From Blastococcus_B deserti (GTDB taxonomy: Bacteria; Actinomycetota; Actinomycetes; Mycobacteriales; Geodermatophilaceae): a stretch of 64,000 bases of DNA. Positions 41,370-49,531 of this stretch are shown one piece after another (the stretch's first letter is position 1; every line of letters begins with the position of its first letter). Where the stretch lies: assembly GCF_042682525.1 (NCBI RefSeq), contig NZ_JBHUHP010000030.1, positions 372,001 through 436,000 of the forward strand, read 5' to 3'. Both the position numbers and the translations under genes were made by a program. The notes under the pieces are model-generated. The model ran no database searches and was not told the origin of the DNA. It worked only from the letters and a program-made list of their open reading frames with translations.

Positions 41370-42056
41370 TCACCAACCGCGCGCGCGCCATTCCCCGAGG
41401 TGAGGTCGCTCGGCGCCGATGGTCGTGTCCTTGCCGTGCCCGGGGTACACCCACGCCTCGTCCGGAAGCGCGCCGAACAGGCGTTCCTCGACGTCGGCGA
41501 TGAGGCTGGCGAAGCGCTCCGGGTCCTGCTGTGTGTTGCCGACCCCGCCGGGGAAGAGGCTGTCGCCGGTGAACACGTGCACCCCGGCGTTCCCCGGCCC
41601 ACGCCAGACCAGCGCGATGCTGCCGGGCGTGTGGCCGCGCAGGTGCACGACCTCCAGGGTCTGCTCGCCCACCGGGACGGTGTCGCCGTGCTCGACGGCC
41701 CGCTGCACGGGGACGGGGAGGTCGGCGGCGTCCGCAGGGTGCGCGACGGTCTCGGCGCCGGTCGCCCGCACGATCTCGGGCAGCGCCCGGTGGTGGTCCC
41801 AGTGGCCGTGGGTCGTGACGACGGTGCGCAGGTCGGCGTCCCCGATCAGCGCGCGCAGCGCCTCCGGCTCGGCGGCCGCGTCCACCAGCAGCGCCTGCCC
41901 CGTGGCCGTGCAGCGGAGGAGGTAGGCGTTGTTCGCCATCTCGCTGACGGCGAGCTTGCTGATGGTCAGGCCGGGCAGCTCCCGCACGTCCGCCGGGCCG
42001 CCGACCTCGACGTCTCCGGTGTAACGGTGCTCGCCGGCCGGGGGAGAAGCGCTCAT
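41370..42056 (-). CDS. MBL-fold metallo-hydrolase, glyoxalase II-like
   Basis: A 228-residue metallo-beta-lactamase fold enzyme. The metal motif is 'THGHWDHH' (HxHxDH), with further ligands in 'LRGHTPGSIAL', 'FTGDSLFPGGVG' and 'VYPGHGKDTTIG'. The layout resembles glyoxalase II and persulfide dioxygenase-like hydrolases that cleave thioesters or related bonds with two Zn/Fe ions. It starts at ATG 42056 and ends 'GEWRARGW'. That tail is duplicated at 40371-40475 and, more weakly, near 40088-40125. It is divergent from the amidase gene, with 47 bp between their starts. Substrate unknown. Confidence 0.9.
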   Translation of the reverse strand: MSASPPAGEHRYTGDVEVGGPADVRELPGLTISKLAVSEMANNAYLLRCTATGQALLVDAAAEPEALRALIGDADLRTVVTTHGHWDHHRALPEIVRATGAETVAHPADAADLPVPVQRAVEHGDTVPVGEQTLEVVHLRGHTPGSIALVWRGPGNAGVHVFTGDSLFPGGVGNTQQDPERFASLIADVEERLFGALPDEAWVYPGHGKDTTIGAERPHLGEWRARGW

Positions 42057-42090
42057 GGGGACTCCGATCGAAAGTGTCAGCGACCGCCGT

Positions 42091-42096
42091 TACGGT
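42091..42096 (+). promoter_or_regulatory. -10-like TACGGT, leaderless amidase start
   Basis: TACGGT ends 7 nt before ATG 42104. There is no purine-rich ribosome site in the spacer. Confidence 0.4.
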
Positions 42097-42103
42097 CCAG
42101 GGC

Positions 42104-43585
42104 ATGGACGCTAGCGGAGCCCTCGACCGTGCCCCATCGGCTCCGGCGAGCGCGGCGCGGACGGTCGGGCTGCCGGCGACGGAGATCGCGCGCCTGGTGC
42201 GCTCGGGGGAGGTGACCGCGGTCGACATCGTGCGGGCGCACCTCGACCACATCGACGCCGTCGACGCGCGGATCGGCGCCTTCCGGGTCGTGCGCAGGGA
42301 GGCCGCGCTCGCCGAGGCCCACGCCGTCGACACCGCGCTCACCCGCTTCGCGTTGCCGTTGGCCGGCGTCCCCATCGCGGTCAAGGACAACGTCGCCGTC
42401 GCCGGGGAGACCTGCACCGACGGCTCGGCGGCCCGCACCGCCGGTCCCGAGTCGCGCGACCACCCGGTGGTGGCCCGCCTCCGCAAGGCCGGGGCCGTGA
42501 TCGTGGGCATCACGCGCGTGCCCGAGCTCTGCCTCTACGCGGCGACCGACGCCCCGGGCACGGTCACCCGCAACCCCTGGGACACCGCCCGGTCGCCGGC
42601 CGGCAGCTCCGGTGGCAGCGCGGCGGCGGTGGCCTCCGGAGCGGTGCCGCTCGCGCACGGCAACGACGGCATGGGTTCCCTCCGGCTCCCGGCCGCGGCC
42701 TGCGGGCTGGTCACGCTGAAGGCGGGTACGGGGGTCGTGCCCGCCGGGCTCGGCGCCGACAGCTGGTCGGGCATGGGGGTCAACGGGGCGCTGGCGACCA
42801 CCGTGGCCGACCTGGTGGTCGCGCAGGCGGTCATGGCGGGGGAGGCCGCCACACAGCCGGCGGCTCCGGACCGGCCGCTGCGGATCGCGCTGTCGACCCG
42901 CTCCCCGGTTCCGGGCGTCCGCGCCGACGAGCCGACGCGGGCCGCCGTCGACGCGGTCGTCGCACTGCTGGCCGCGGCCGGCCACACGGTGGTGCGCCGG
43001 GAACCGCCGATCACCCCGGGGGCCGCGGCCGGGGCCATCGCCCGATGGATGGCGGGTGCCCACGACGACGCCGAGCACCTGGGCCTCGACCGCCGGGCGC
43101 TGCAGCCGCGGAGCCGCACCCACGCGCGGATCGGCCGGGTCGTCCGCCGGGCGGGGCTCGTGCGCCCGCGGACGGCGGAGCGGTTCCGGGAGCGGATGGT
43201 GGCGTTCTTCGGTCAGGAGGCCTCGGCGCAGGGGCCCGGCTCGAGCGTGCGAGGGCCGGGGGGCGGGGAGGTCCTTGATGTGCTCCTCAGCCCGGTCACG
43301 ACTGGTCCTCCGCTGGCGGCCCGCCCGTGGCACGAGCGCTCCTTCTTGGCGAACGTCACGGCGAACGCCCGCTGGGCACCGTGGACGGCGGCCTGGAACC
43401 TGGCGGGCCTCCCGGCGGCGGTGGTGCCGGCCGGGGTGCGCCCCGACGGGCTACCGGTGGGCGTGCAGTTCGGCGGTCCCCCGGGCGCCGAAGGACGACT
43501 ACTCTGGCTGGCCGGAGAGCTGGAGCGCCTGCAGCCCTGGCGGCGTCATGCACCCGTCTTCGATCCCACCGTGACACCGGCCTAG
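42104..43585 (+). CDS. Amidase (amidase-signature family) carrying an in-frame repeat insert
   Basis: A 493-residue amidase-signature hydrolase with the Ser-cisSer-Lys triad: Lys in 'VPIAVKDNVAVAG' and the serines in 'SPAGSSGGSAAAVASG', plus 'GNDGMGSLRLPAAACGLVTL'. It hydrolyses an unidentified amide. ATG 42104 is used; the GTG at 42074 is an alternative. At residues ~374-391 the protein reads 'AQGPGSSVRGPGGGEVL'. This stretch is encoded by a copy of the dispersed GC-rich repeat found after other genes, inserted in frame just before 'DVLLSPVTTGPPLAARPW'. The insert lies before the conserved C-terminal part, so activity may survive. Confidence 0.88.
   Translation: MDASGALDRAPSAPASAARTVGLPATEIARLVRSGEVTAVDIVRAHLDHIDAVDARIGAFRVVRREAALAEAHAVDTALTRFALPLAGVPIAVKDNVAVAGETCTDGSAARTAGPESRDHPVVARLRKAGAVIVGITRVPELCLYAATDAPGTVTRNPWDTARSPAGSSGGSAAAVASGAVPLAHGNDGMGSLRLPAAACGLVTLKAGTGVVPAGLGADSWSGMGVNGALATTVADLVVAQAVMAGEAATQPAAPDRPLRIALSTRSPVPGVRADEPTRAAVDAVVALLAAAGHTVVRREPPITPGAAAGAIARWMAGAHDDAEHLGLDRRALQPRSRTHARIGRVVRRAGLVRPRTAERFRERMVAFFGQEASAQGPGSSVRGPGGGEVLDVLLSPVTTGPPLAARPWHERSFLANVTANARWAPWTAAWNLAGLPAAVVPAGVRPDGLPVGVQFGGPPGAEGRLLWLAGELERLQPWRRHAPVFDPTVTPA
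43225..43276 (-). repeat. Stop-codon-linked repeat, copy E, in frame inside the amidase gene
   Basis: On the minus strand it reads AAGGACCTCCCCGCCCCCC ... CTCGCACGCTCGAGCCGGGCCCCTGCG, matching the other copies except that the initial TGAGA is altered (CATCA). On the plus strand it is read as about 17 amidase codons. Confidence 0.75.
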
Positions 43586-43808
43586 GTGCCCCGGATCCGG
43601 GGCTGACCCGGTGGTGTCACCGGGGTCGGGCAGCGGTGACCTGGGTGACACCGGGACGCGCGGAAACGGGGGAACAGTCACCGGCTGCAGCGCCTTGCTT
43701 CCGAGGAGACACCGGCGCCGCGGCGTCCGCGGCCGGCACCACCTCGGCCGGAACCACGGCCGGCCGGGGCTCCACCGCACTCCAGACACAGCGACCGACA
43801 GGGATTAC
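43586..43808. other. amidase-uvrA intergenic region with palindromes
   Basis: CCCCGGATCCGGGG (43589-43602) is a perfect 14-bp palindrome just after the amidase stop. GGTGTCACC (near 43614) and GGTGACACC (near 43650) form a longer inverted repeat around it and probably end the amidase transcript. The 17-mer GTGTCACCGGGGTCGGG (43615-43631) also occurs on the minus strand near 40300. No SOS box was seen before uvrA. Confidence 0.55.
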
Positions 43809-46700
43809 ATGGACCGGCTCGTCGTCCGCGGCGCCCGTGAGCACAACCTCAAGGACGTCCACCTCGACCTGCCCCGCGACGCGCTCATCGTGTTCACGGG
43901 CCTCTCCGGGTCGGGGAAGTCCAGCCTCGCCTTCGACACGATCTTCGCCGAGGGGCAGCGGCGCTACGTCGAGTCGCTGTCGGCGTACGCCCGCCAGTTC
44001 CTCGGGCAGATGGACAAGCCCGACGTCGACTTCATCGAGGGGCTGTCCCCGGCGGTCTCCATCGACCAGAAGTCGACCAACCGCAACCCGCGGTCGACGG
44101 TCGGGACGATCACGGAGGTCTACGACTACCTCCGCCTCCTCTACGCCCGCGCCGGCCAGCCGCACTGCCCGAACTGCGGCAAGCCGATCTCCCGGCAGAC
44201 GCCGCAGCAGATCGTCGACCAGGTGCTCGCCATGGAGGAGGGCACCCGCTTCCAGGTGCTGGCCCCCGTCGTCCGGGCCCGCAAGGGCGAGTACGTCGAC
44301 CTGTTCAGCTCCCTGCAGACGCAGGGCTTCTCGCGCGTGCGCGTCGACGGGGTGGTGCACCCGCTGACCGAGCCGCCGAAGCTCAAGAAGCAGGAGAAGC
44401 ACACGATCGAGGTGATCGTCGACCGGCTGACGGTCAAGGAGAGCGCCAAGCGCCGGCTCACCGACTCGGTGGAGACCGCGCTCGGCCTCGCCGGCGGTCT
44501 GGTCGTCCTCGACTTCGTCGACCTGCCGGACGACGACCCGCAGCGCGAGCGCACCTTCTCCGAGCACCTCGCCTGCGTCGACGACGGGCTGTCGTTCGAG
44601 GCCCTCGAGCCCCGCTCGTTCTCCTTCAACTCGCCCTTCGGCGCCTGCCCCGAGTGCACGGGCATCGGCACCCGCAAGGAGGTCGACCCCGAGCTCGTCG
44701 TGCCCGACCCCGGGAAGAGCCTCGCCGAGGGCGCGGTCGCGCCGTGGTCGACGTCCATGAGCAACGAGTACTTCACCCGGCTGCTCACCGGTCTCTCGCA
44801 GCAGCTCGGCTTCTCCATGGACGACCCGTGGGAGCGGCTGCCGGCCAAGGCGCAGAAGGCGATCCTGCACGGGTCCCCGGACCAGGTGCACGTCCGCTAC
44901 AAGAACCGCTACGGCCGCGAGCGCAGCTACTACGCCGCCTTCGAGGGCGTGCTGCCCTTCCTCGAGCGCCGGCACGAGGACACCGACAGCGACTACATGC
45001 GGGACAAGTACGAGGGCTACATGCGCGACGTGCCCTGTCCCGTCTGCCACGGCACGCGGCTGAAGCCGGAGATCCTGGCCGTGAAGCTGAACGGCCGGTC
45101 CATCGCCGAGGTGACCAACCTGTCCATCGGGGACGCCTCCGAGTGGCTCAACGTCCTCGAGCTGGGGGAGCGGGAGCGGGCCATCGCCGACCGCGTGCTC
45201 CGCGAGATCCAGGCCCGCCTGTCCTTCCTCGTCGACGTCGGCCTCGACTACCTGTCCCTCGACCGGCCGGCGGCCACGCTCGCCGGTGGCGAGGCGCAGC
45301 GGATCCGGCTGGCCACCCAGATCGGGTCCGGTCTGGTCGGCGTCCTCTACGTCCTGGACGAGCCCTCCATCGGCCTGCACCAGCGGGACAACACCCGGCT
45401 GATCGAGACCCTCGTGCGGCTGCGCGACATGGGCAACACGCTCATCGTCGTCGAGCACGACGAGGACACCATCAAGACCGCCGACTGGGTGGTCGACATC
45501 GGCCCGGGCGCCGGCGAGCACGGCGGTGAGGTCGTCGTCAGCGGCACCGTCGAGGAGCTGCTGGCCAGCGAGCGTTCGCTGACCGGCCAGTACCTGTCGG
45601 GGCGCAAGGAGATCGCCGTCCCGGAGAAACGGCGGGAGCCCACCCCGGGACGGGAGCTGGTGGTCAAGGGCGCCCGCGAGAACAACCTCCGCGGCATCGA
45701 CGTGGCCTTCCCGCTGGGCTGCCTGGTGGCGGTCACCGGTGTCTCCGGCTCCGGCAAGTCGACCCTGGTCAACGACATCCTCTACACCACGCTGGCCAAC
45801 CAGCTGAACCGCGCGCGGCACGTCGCCGGCCGGCACCGCACCATCACCGGCCTCGACCAGCTGGACAAGGTCGTGCACGTCGACCAGTCGCCGATCGGCC
45901 GCACCCCGCGCTCCAACCCGGCCACCTACACCGGTGTCTGGGACCACGTCCGGAAGCTCTTCGCGAGCACGACCGAGGCGAAGATGCGGGGCTACCTGCC
46001 CGGCCGGTTCTCCTTCAACGTCAAGGGCGGGCGCTGCGAGGCGTGCTCGGGAGACGGCACGCTGAAGATCGAGATGAACTTCCTGCCGGACGTCTACGTG
46101 CCGTGCGAGGTGTGCAAGGGCGCCCGGTTCAACCGGGAGACCCTGGAGGTGCACTACAAGGGCAGGACGGTCGCCGAGGTCCTCGACATGCCCATCGAGG
46201 AGGCCGCCGAGTTCTTCGCGGCCATCCCCGCGATCGCGCGGTACCTGCGCACCCTGAGCGAGGTCGGGTTGGGCTACGTGCGGCTCGGGCAGCCGGCGAC
46301 CACGCTCTCCGGTGGTGAGGCGCAGCGGGTCAAGCTCGCCAGCGAGCTGCAGAAGCGGTCCAACGGCCGCAGCATCTACGTCCTCGACGAGCCGACGACC
46401 GGCCTGCACTTCGAGGACATCCGCAAGCTGCTGCTCGTCCTGCAGGGGCTGGTCGACAAGGGCAACTCGGTCATCGTCATCGAGCACAACCTCGACGTGA
46501 TCAAGAGTGCCGACTGGCTGATCGACATGGGGCCCGAGGGCGGCTTCCGGGGCGGCACGGTCGTGGCGGAGGGGCCCCCCGAGCTCGTCGCCACCGTCGC
46601 GGAGAGCCACACCGGTCGGTACCTCGCCAAGATCCTCGACCCCGAGGCGATCGCCGCCGCGACCGCGCCGAGGAAGCGGGCCCGCAAGAAGGCCAGCTGA
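43809..46700 (+). CDS. uvrA: Excinuclease ABC subunit A
   Basis: A 963-residue dimeric damage sensor of nucleotide excision repair with two ABC ATPase modules. The first Walker A is 'GLSGSGKSSLAFDTIF', the second 'GVSGSGKSTLVNDIL'. Signatures are 'LAGGEAQRIRLATQIGSG' and 'LSGGEAQRVKLASEL'; Walker B segments are 'VLYVLDEPSIGLHQRDN' and 'IYVLDEPTTGLHFEDIRK'. Zinc modules include 'HCPNCGKPISRQ', 'CPVCHGTRLKPE' and 'CEACSGDG...CEVCKGARF'. ATG 43809 ('MDRLVVRGAREHNLKDV') matches the family start; the upstream in-frame extension is noncoding. Length is normal. It acts with uvrB and uvrC in the same window. Confidence 0.98.
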   Translation: MDRLVVRGAREHNLKDVHLDLPRDALIVFTGLSGSGKSSLAFDTIFAEGQRRYVESLSAYARQFLGQMDKPDVDFIEGLSPAVSIDQKSTNRNPRSTVGTITEVYDYLRLLYARAGQPHCPNCGKPISRQTPQQIVDQVLAMEEGTRFQVLAPVVRARKGEYVDLFSSLQTQGFSRVRVDGVVHPLTEPPKLKKQEKHTIEVIVDRLTVKESAKRRLTDSVETALGLAGGLVVLDFVDLPDDDPQRERTFSEHLACVDDGLSFEALEPRSFSFNSPFGACPECTGIGTRKEVDPELVVPDPGKSLAEGAVAPWSTSMSNEYFTRLLTGLSQQLGFSMDDPWERLPAKAQKAILHGSPDQVHVRYKNRYGRERSYYAAFEGVLPFLERRHEDTDSDYMRDKYEGYMRDVPCPVCHGTRLKPEILAVKLNGRSIAEVTNLSIGDASEWLNVLELGERERAIADRVLREIQARLSFLVDVGLDYLSLDRPAATLAGGEAQRIRLATQIGSGLVGVLYVLDEPSIGLHQRDNTRLIETLVRLRDMGNTLIVVEHDEDTIKTADWVVDIGPGAGEHGGEVVVSGTVEELLASERSLTGQYLSGRKEIAVPEKRREPTPGRELVVKGARENNLRGIDVAFPLGCLVAVTGVSGSGKSTLVNDILYTTLANQLNRARHVAGRHRTITGLDQLDKVVHVDQSPIGRTPRSNPATYTGVWDHVRKLFASTTEAKMRGYLPGRFSFNVKGGRCEACSGDGTLKIEMNFLPDVYVPCEVCKGARFNRETLEVHYKGRTVAEVLDMPIEEAAEFFAAIPAIARYLRTLSEVGLGYVRLGQPATTLSGGEAQRVKLASELQKRSNGRSIYVLDEPTTGLHFEDIRKLLLVLQGLVDKGNSVIVIEHNLDVIKSADWLIDMGPEGGFRGGTVVAEGPPELVATVAESHTGRYLAKILDPEAIAAATAPRKRARKKAS

Positions 46701-46741
46701 CCGCGACGACCGTCGTCCGGCCCGGGTGGGGACCGCCCGGG

Positions 46742-47314
46742 TCAGGCGACCGGCCGGCGCGGCAGCGGCAGGGGGAGCGGCCGCTGGTCGACGACGTCGA
46801 CGAGCGTGGCGCCCCACGGCTCCGGGACCCGGCCGTCCCGTACGCCGGCGGCCACCGTGGCGGCCGTCTGCGTCGCGGCCTCCTGACCGGTGACCTCCCA
46901 CCGGGCCCAGCGCCGGATCCGGCCACGGGCGACGAGCTCGACCTGCCAGGTGTCGGACGGCGGCGTCCTGACATGGTCCACGGCCTCGCGCAACATCCGG
47001 ACGAGCTGGCGCAGCGCCCACACCTCGGTGCTCGTCCGCATCGGGTCACGGTGGAACTCGGCGAGCGTGGCCCGCATCTCCACGTCGGCGGTGTCCCCGG
47101 GCAGCGGCCAGGGGGACGGTCCGCCGGGCCGGCGGTCGGCGGTCGGAACCGGGCGCCGCGCCAGGACGCCGGCCAGCCTCCGGCGCAGCGACTCCACCTC
47201 CGGTCCCGGCAGCGGCGGTGGCGTTCCCGCGCCGCGCAACCGCCGGAGCCGCACCGTCCAGCGGACGCCCGACGCGTCCGTCACCGTCCTCCGCACCCTG
47301 CCCTCCCTGGTCAT
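46742..47314 (-). CDS. Hypothetical protein between uvrA and uvrC
   Basis: A 190-residue protein starting 'MTREGRVRRTVTDASGVRWT'. It has a proline/arginine-rich middle, then a more ordered C-terminal half with 'STEVWALRQLVRMLREAVDH' and 'DTWQVELVARGRIRRWARWE', ending 'LPLPLPRRPVA'. The C-terminal half has a plausible strand-strand-helix pattern that shadow frames rarely show. It is convergent with uvrA (41 bp) and divergent from uvrC. There is no signal peptide and no recognised family. The ribosome site is weak. Confidence 0.65.
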   Translation of the reverse strand: MTREGRVRRTVTDASGVRWTVRLRRLRGAGTPPPLPGPEVESLRRRLAGVLARRPVPTADRRPGGPSPWPLPGDTADVEMRATLAEFHRDPMRTSTEVWALRQLVRMLREAVDHVRTPPSDTWQVELVARGRIRRWARWEVTGQEAATQTAATVAAGVRDGRVPEPWGATLVDVVDQRPLPLPLPRRPVA

Positions 47315-47461
47315 TTCCGGAGCGGAGAGCGTGTCAGGAGAGGCCCGCTCCACGGGACCGCCGTCCACAGGCAGATGTCGGCCTCGCAGGAAGCGCTGTG
47401 ACGTCCGTGGCGGGTGGCGCAGGAGAGCCGAGCGCCCCGACGGCGTGTCGTTCCCGCGACC

Positions 47462-47467
47462 TAGGCT
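47462..47467 (+). promoter_or_regulatory. -10-like TAGGCT, leaderless uvrC start
   Basis: TAGGCT ends 6 nt before ATG 47474; the GGAG overlaps the expected +1 region. This is probably the promoter of the uvrC-rapZ-yvcK run. Confidence 0.45.
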
Positions 47468-47473
47468 GGAGCC

Positions 47474-49531
47474 ATGGCCGATCCGTCCACGTACCGCCCG
47501 GCGGTCGGCTCCATCCCCGAGTCGCCGGGGGTGTACAAGTTCCGCGACCCCCACGGCCGGGTCATCTACGTCGGCAAGGCCAAGAGCCTCCGGCAGCGGC
47601 TGAACAGCTACTTCGCCGACGTCGCGGGCCTCCATCCGCGCACCCGGCAGATGGTCACCACGGCGGCCAGTGTCGAGTGGACGGTCGTCGGCACCGAGGT
47701 CGAGGCGCTCCAGCTCGAGTACAACTGGATCAAGGAGTTCGACCCGCGGTTCAACGTCCGGTACCGGGACGACAAGAGCTATCCCAGCCTCGCGGTGACC
47801 CTCAACGAGGAGTACCCCCGGCTGCAGGTGATGCGCGGGCCCAAACGCAAGGGCGTCCGGTACTTCGGCCCGTACGCCCACGCCTGGGCCATCCGCGAGA
47901 CCCTCGACACGCTCACCCGTGTCTTCCCGGCGCGGACGTGCTCCAACGGCGTCTTCAAGCGTGCCGGCCAGATCGGGCGGCCCTGCCTGCTCGGCTACAT
48001 CGGCAAGTGCGCGGCTCCCTGCGTCGGCCGCGTCAGCGCCGAGGAGCACCGGCAGATCGTCGACGACTTCTGCGACTTCATGGCCGGCCGGACCGACCTG
48101 ATGATCAGGCGCCTCGAGCGCGAGATGGCCGAGGCGTCCGAGGCCCTCGAGTTCGAGAAGGCCGCCCGGCTGCGCGACGACCTGGGTGCCCTCAAGCGCG
48201 CGATGGAGAAGCAGGCCGTCGTCCTCGGCGACGGGACGGACGCCGACGTCATCGCGTTCGCGCAGGACGAGCTGGAGGCCGCCGTCCAGGTGTTCCACGT
48301 CCGTGGCGGCCGGGTGCGCGGGCAGCGCGGCTGGATCGTGGACAAGGTGGAGGAGGTCACCACCGGCGAGCTCGTCGAGCAGTTCCTGCTGCAGGTGTAC
48401 GGGGGTGTCGACGAGCAGACCGGCGTGGGGGAGGCCGGTGAGGCGGTGCCGCGCGAGGTGCTCGTCCCCGAGCTCCCCGAGGACGCCGACGTCTACACCG
48501 AGCTGCTCGAGGAGCTGCGCGGCGGCAAGGTCTCCCTCCGGGTGCCGCAGCGCGGCGACAAGCGGAGCCTCCTGGAGACGGTGGAGCGCAACGCCAAGGA
48601 GGCGTTCGCCCGGCACCGGGTCAAGCGCGCCAGCGACCTGACGGCGCGGTCGCTCGCCCTGTCCGAGCTGCAGGAGGCGCTGGAGCTGCCCGATGCGCCC
48701 CTGCGCATCGAGTGCATCGACATCTCCCACGTCCAGGGCACGAACGTCGTGGCCTCGATGGTGGTGTTCGAGGACGGCCTGGCCAAGAAGTCCGACTACC
48801 GCCGGTTCAGCGTCACGAACGGAACCGACGACACCGCCGCGATGGCCGAGGTGGTGCGCCGCCGGTTCGCCCGCCATCTCAAGGAGGAGGCCGACCGCAG
48901 GGACGAGCAGGGGGTCGCAGCGGAGGAGGGCCGGCCCCGCCGGTTCGCCTACCCGCCGAACCTCCTCGTCGTCGACGGCGGCGCGCCGCAGGTCGCGGCC
49001 GCGGCGCGGTCCCTCGACGAGCTGGGCATCGTGGACGTCGCCGTGTGCGGCCTGGCCAAGCGCATGGAGGAGGTGTGGCTGCCCGGGGAGAGCGACCCGG
49101 TCATCCTGCCCCGCACCTCGGAGGCCCTGTACCTGCTCCAGCGCGTACGCGACGAGGCCCACCGGTTCGCGATCACCTACCACCGGCAGAAGCGGTCCAC
49201 CAGCATGCTGGTCTCGATGTTGGACGACGTCCCGGGTCTCGGGGAGTCGCGGCGGAAGGCTTTGATGAAGCAGTTCGGATCGCTCAAGCGGCTGCGGGCC
49301 GCGACCGTCGAGGAGCTCATGGCGGTGCCGGGCATCGGCCGGCGCACGGCCGAGGCGGTGCAGGCCGCGATCGCCCCGCCGGCGGCCGAGGGGGCGTCGG
49401 GCGCGCACTCGGACCCCGCTGGGCAGGGCAGCCCGGTGGAGTCGACGACGGCCCCCGAGGGGCCCGCCGAACGCGGCACCGCGCGCGCCGGTGCGGGCGC
49501 CACCGCCGAGGTCGGCCGGGTGGCGTCGTGA
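47474..49531 (+). CDS. uvrC: Excinuclease ABC subunit C
   Basis: A 685-residue dual-incision nuclease. The N-terminal GIY-YIG domain ('SPGVYKFRDPHGRVIYVGKA') makes the 3' cut. A cysteine cluster region ('CSNGVFKRAGQIGRPCLLGY') follows, then a UVR motif ('ALEFEKAARLRDDL'), an RNase H-like endonuclease domain ('IECIDISHVQGTNVVASMVV' and 'VDGGAPQVAAAARSL') for the 5' cut, and C-terminal helix-hairpin-helix repeats ('LMAVPGIGRRTAEAVQAAI'). The tail after residue ~635 is a disordered Ala/Gly/Pro extension. The stop overlaps the rapZ GTG (GTGA). Confidence 0.97.
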   Translation: MADPSTYRPAVGSIPESPGVYKFRDPHGRVIYVGKAKSLRQRLNSYFADVAGLHPRTRQMVTTAASVEWTVVGTEVEALQLEYNWIKEFDPRFNVRYRDDKSYPSLAVTLNEEYPRLQVMRGPKRKGVRYFGPYAHAWAIRETLDTLTRVFPARTCSNGVFKRAGQIGRPCLLGYIGKCAAPCVGRVSAEEHRQIVDDFCDFMAGRTDLMIRRLEREMAEASEALEFEKAARLRDDLGALKRAMEKQAVVLGDGTDADVIAFAQDELEAAVQVFHVRGGRVRGQRGWIVDKVEEVTTGELVEQFLLQVYGGVDEQTGVGEAGEAVPREVLVPELPEDADVYTELLEELRGGKVSLRVPQRGDKRSLLETVERNAKEAFARHRVKRASDLTARSLALSELQEALELPDAPLRIECIDISHVQGTNVVASMVVFEDGLAKKSDYRRFSVTNGTDDTAAMAEVVRRRFARHLKEEADRRDEQGVAAEEGRPRRFAYPPNLLVVDGGAPQVAAAARSLDELGIVDVAVCGLAKRMEEVWLPGESDPVILPRTSEALYLLQRVRDEAHRFAITYHRQKRSTSMLVSMLDDVPGLGESRRKALMKQFGSLKRLRAATVEELMAVPGIGRRTAEAVQAAIAPPAAEGASGAHSDPAGQGSPVESTTAPEGPAERGTARAGAGATAEVGRVAS

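Noticed and set aside
43617..47021. An 1134-codon minus-strand open frame over uvrA
   Set aside because: Full overlap with uvrA on the opposite strand. No recognisable motif; typical shadow.
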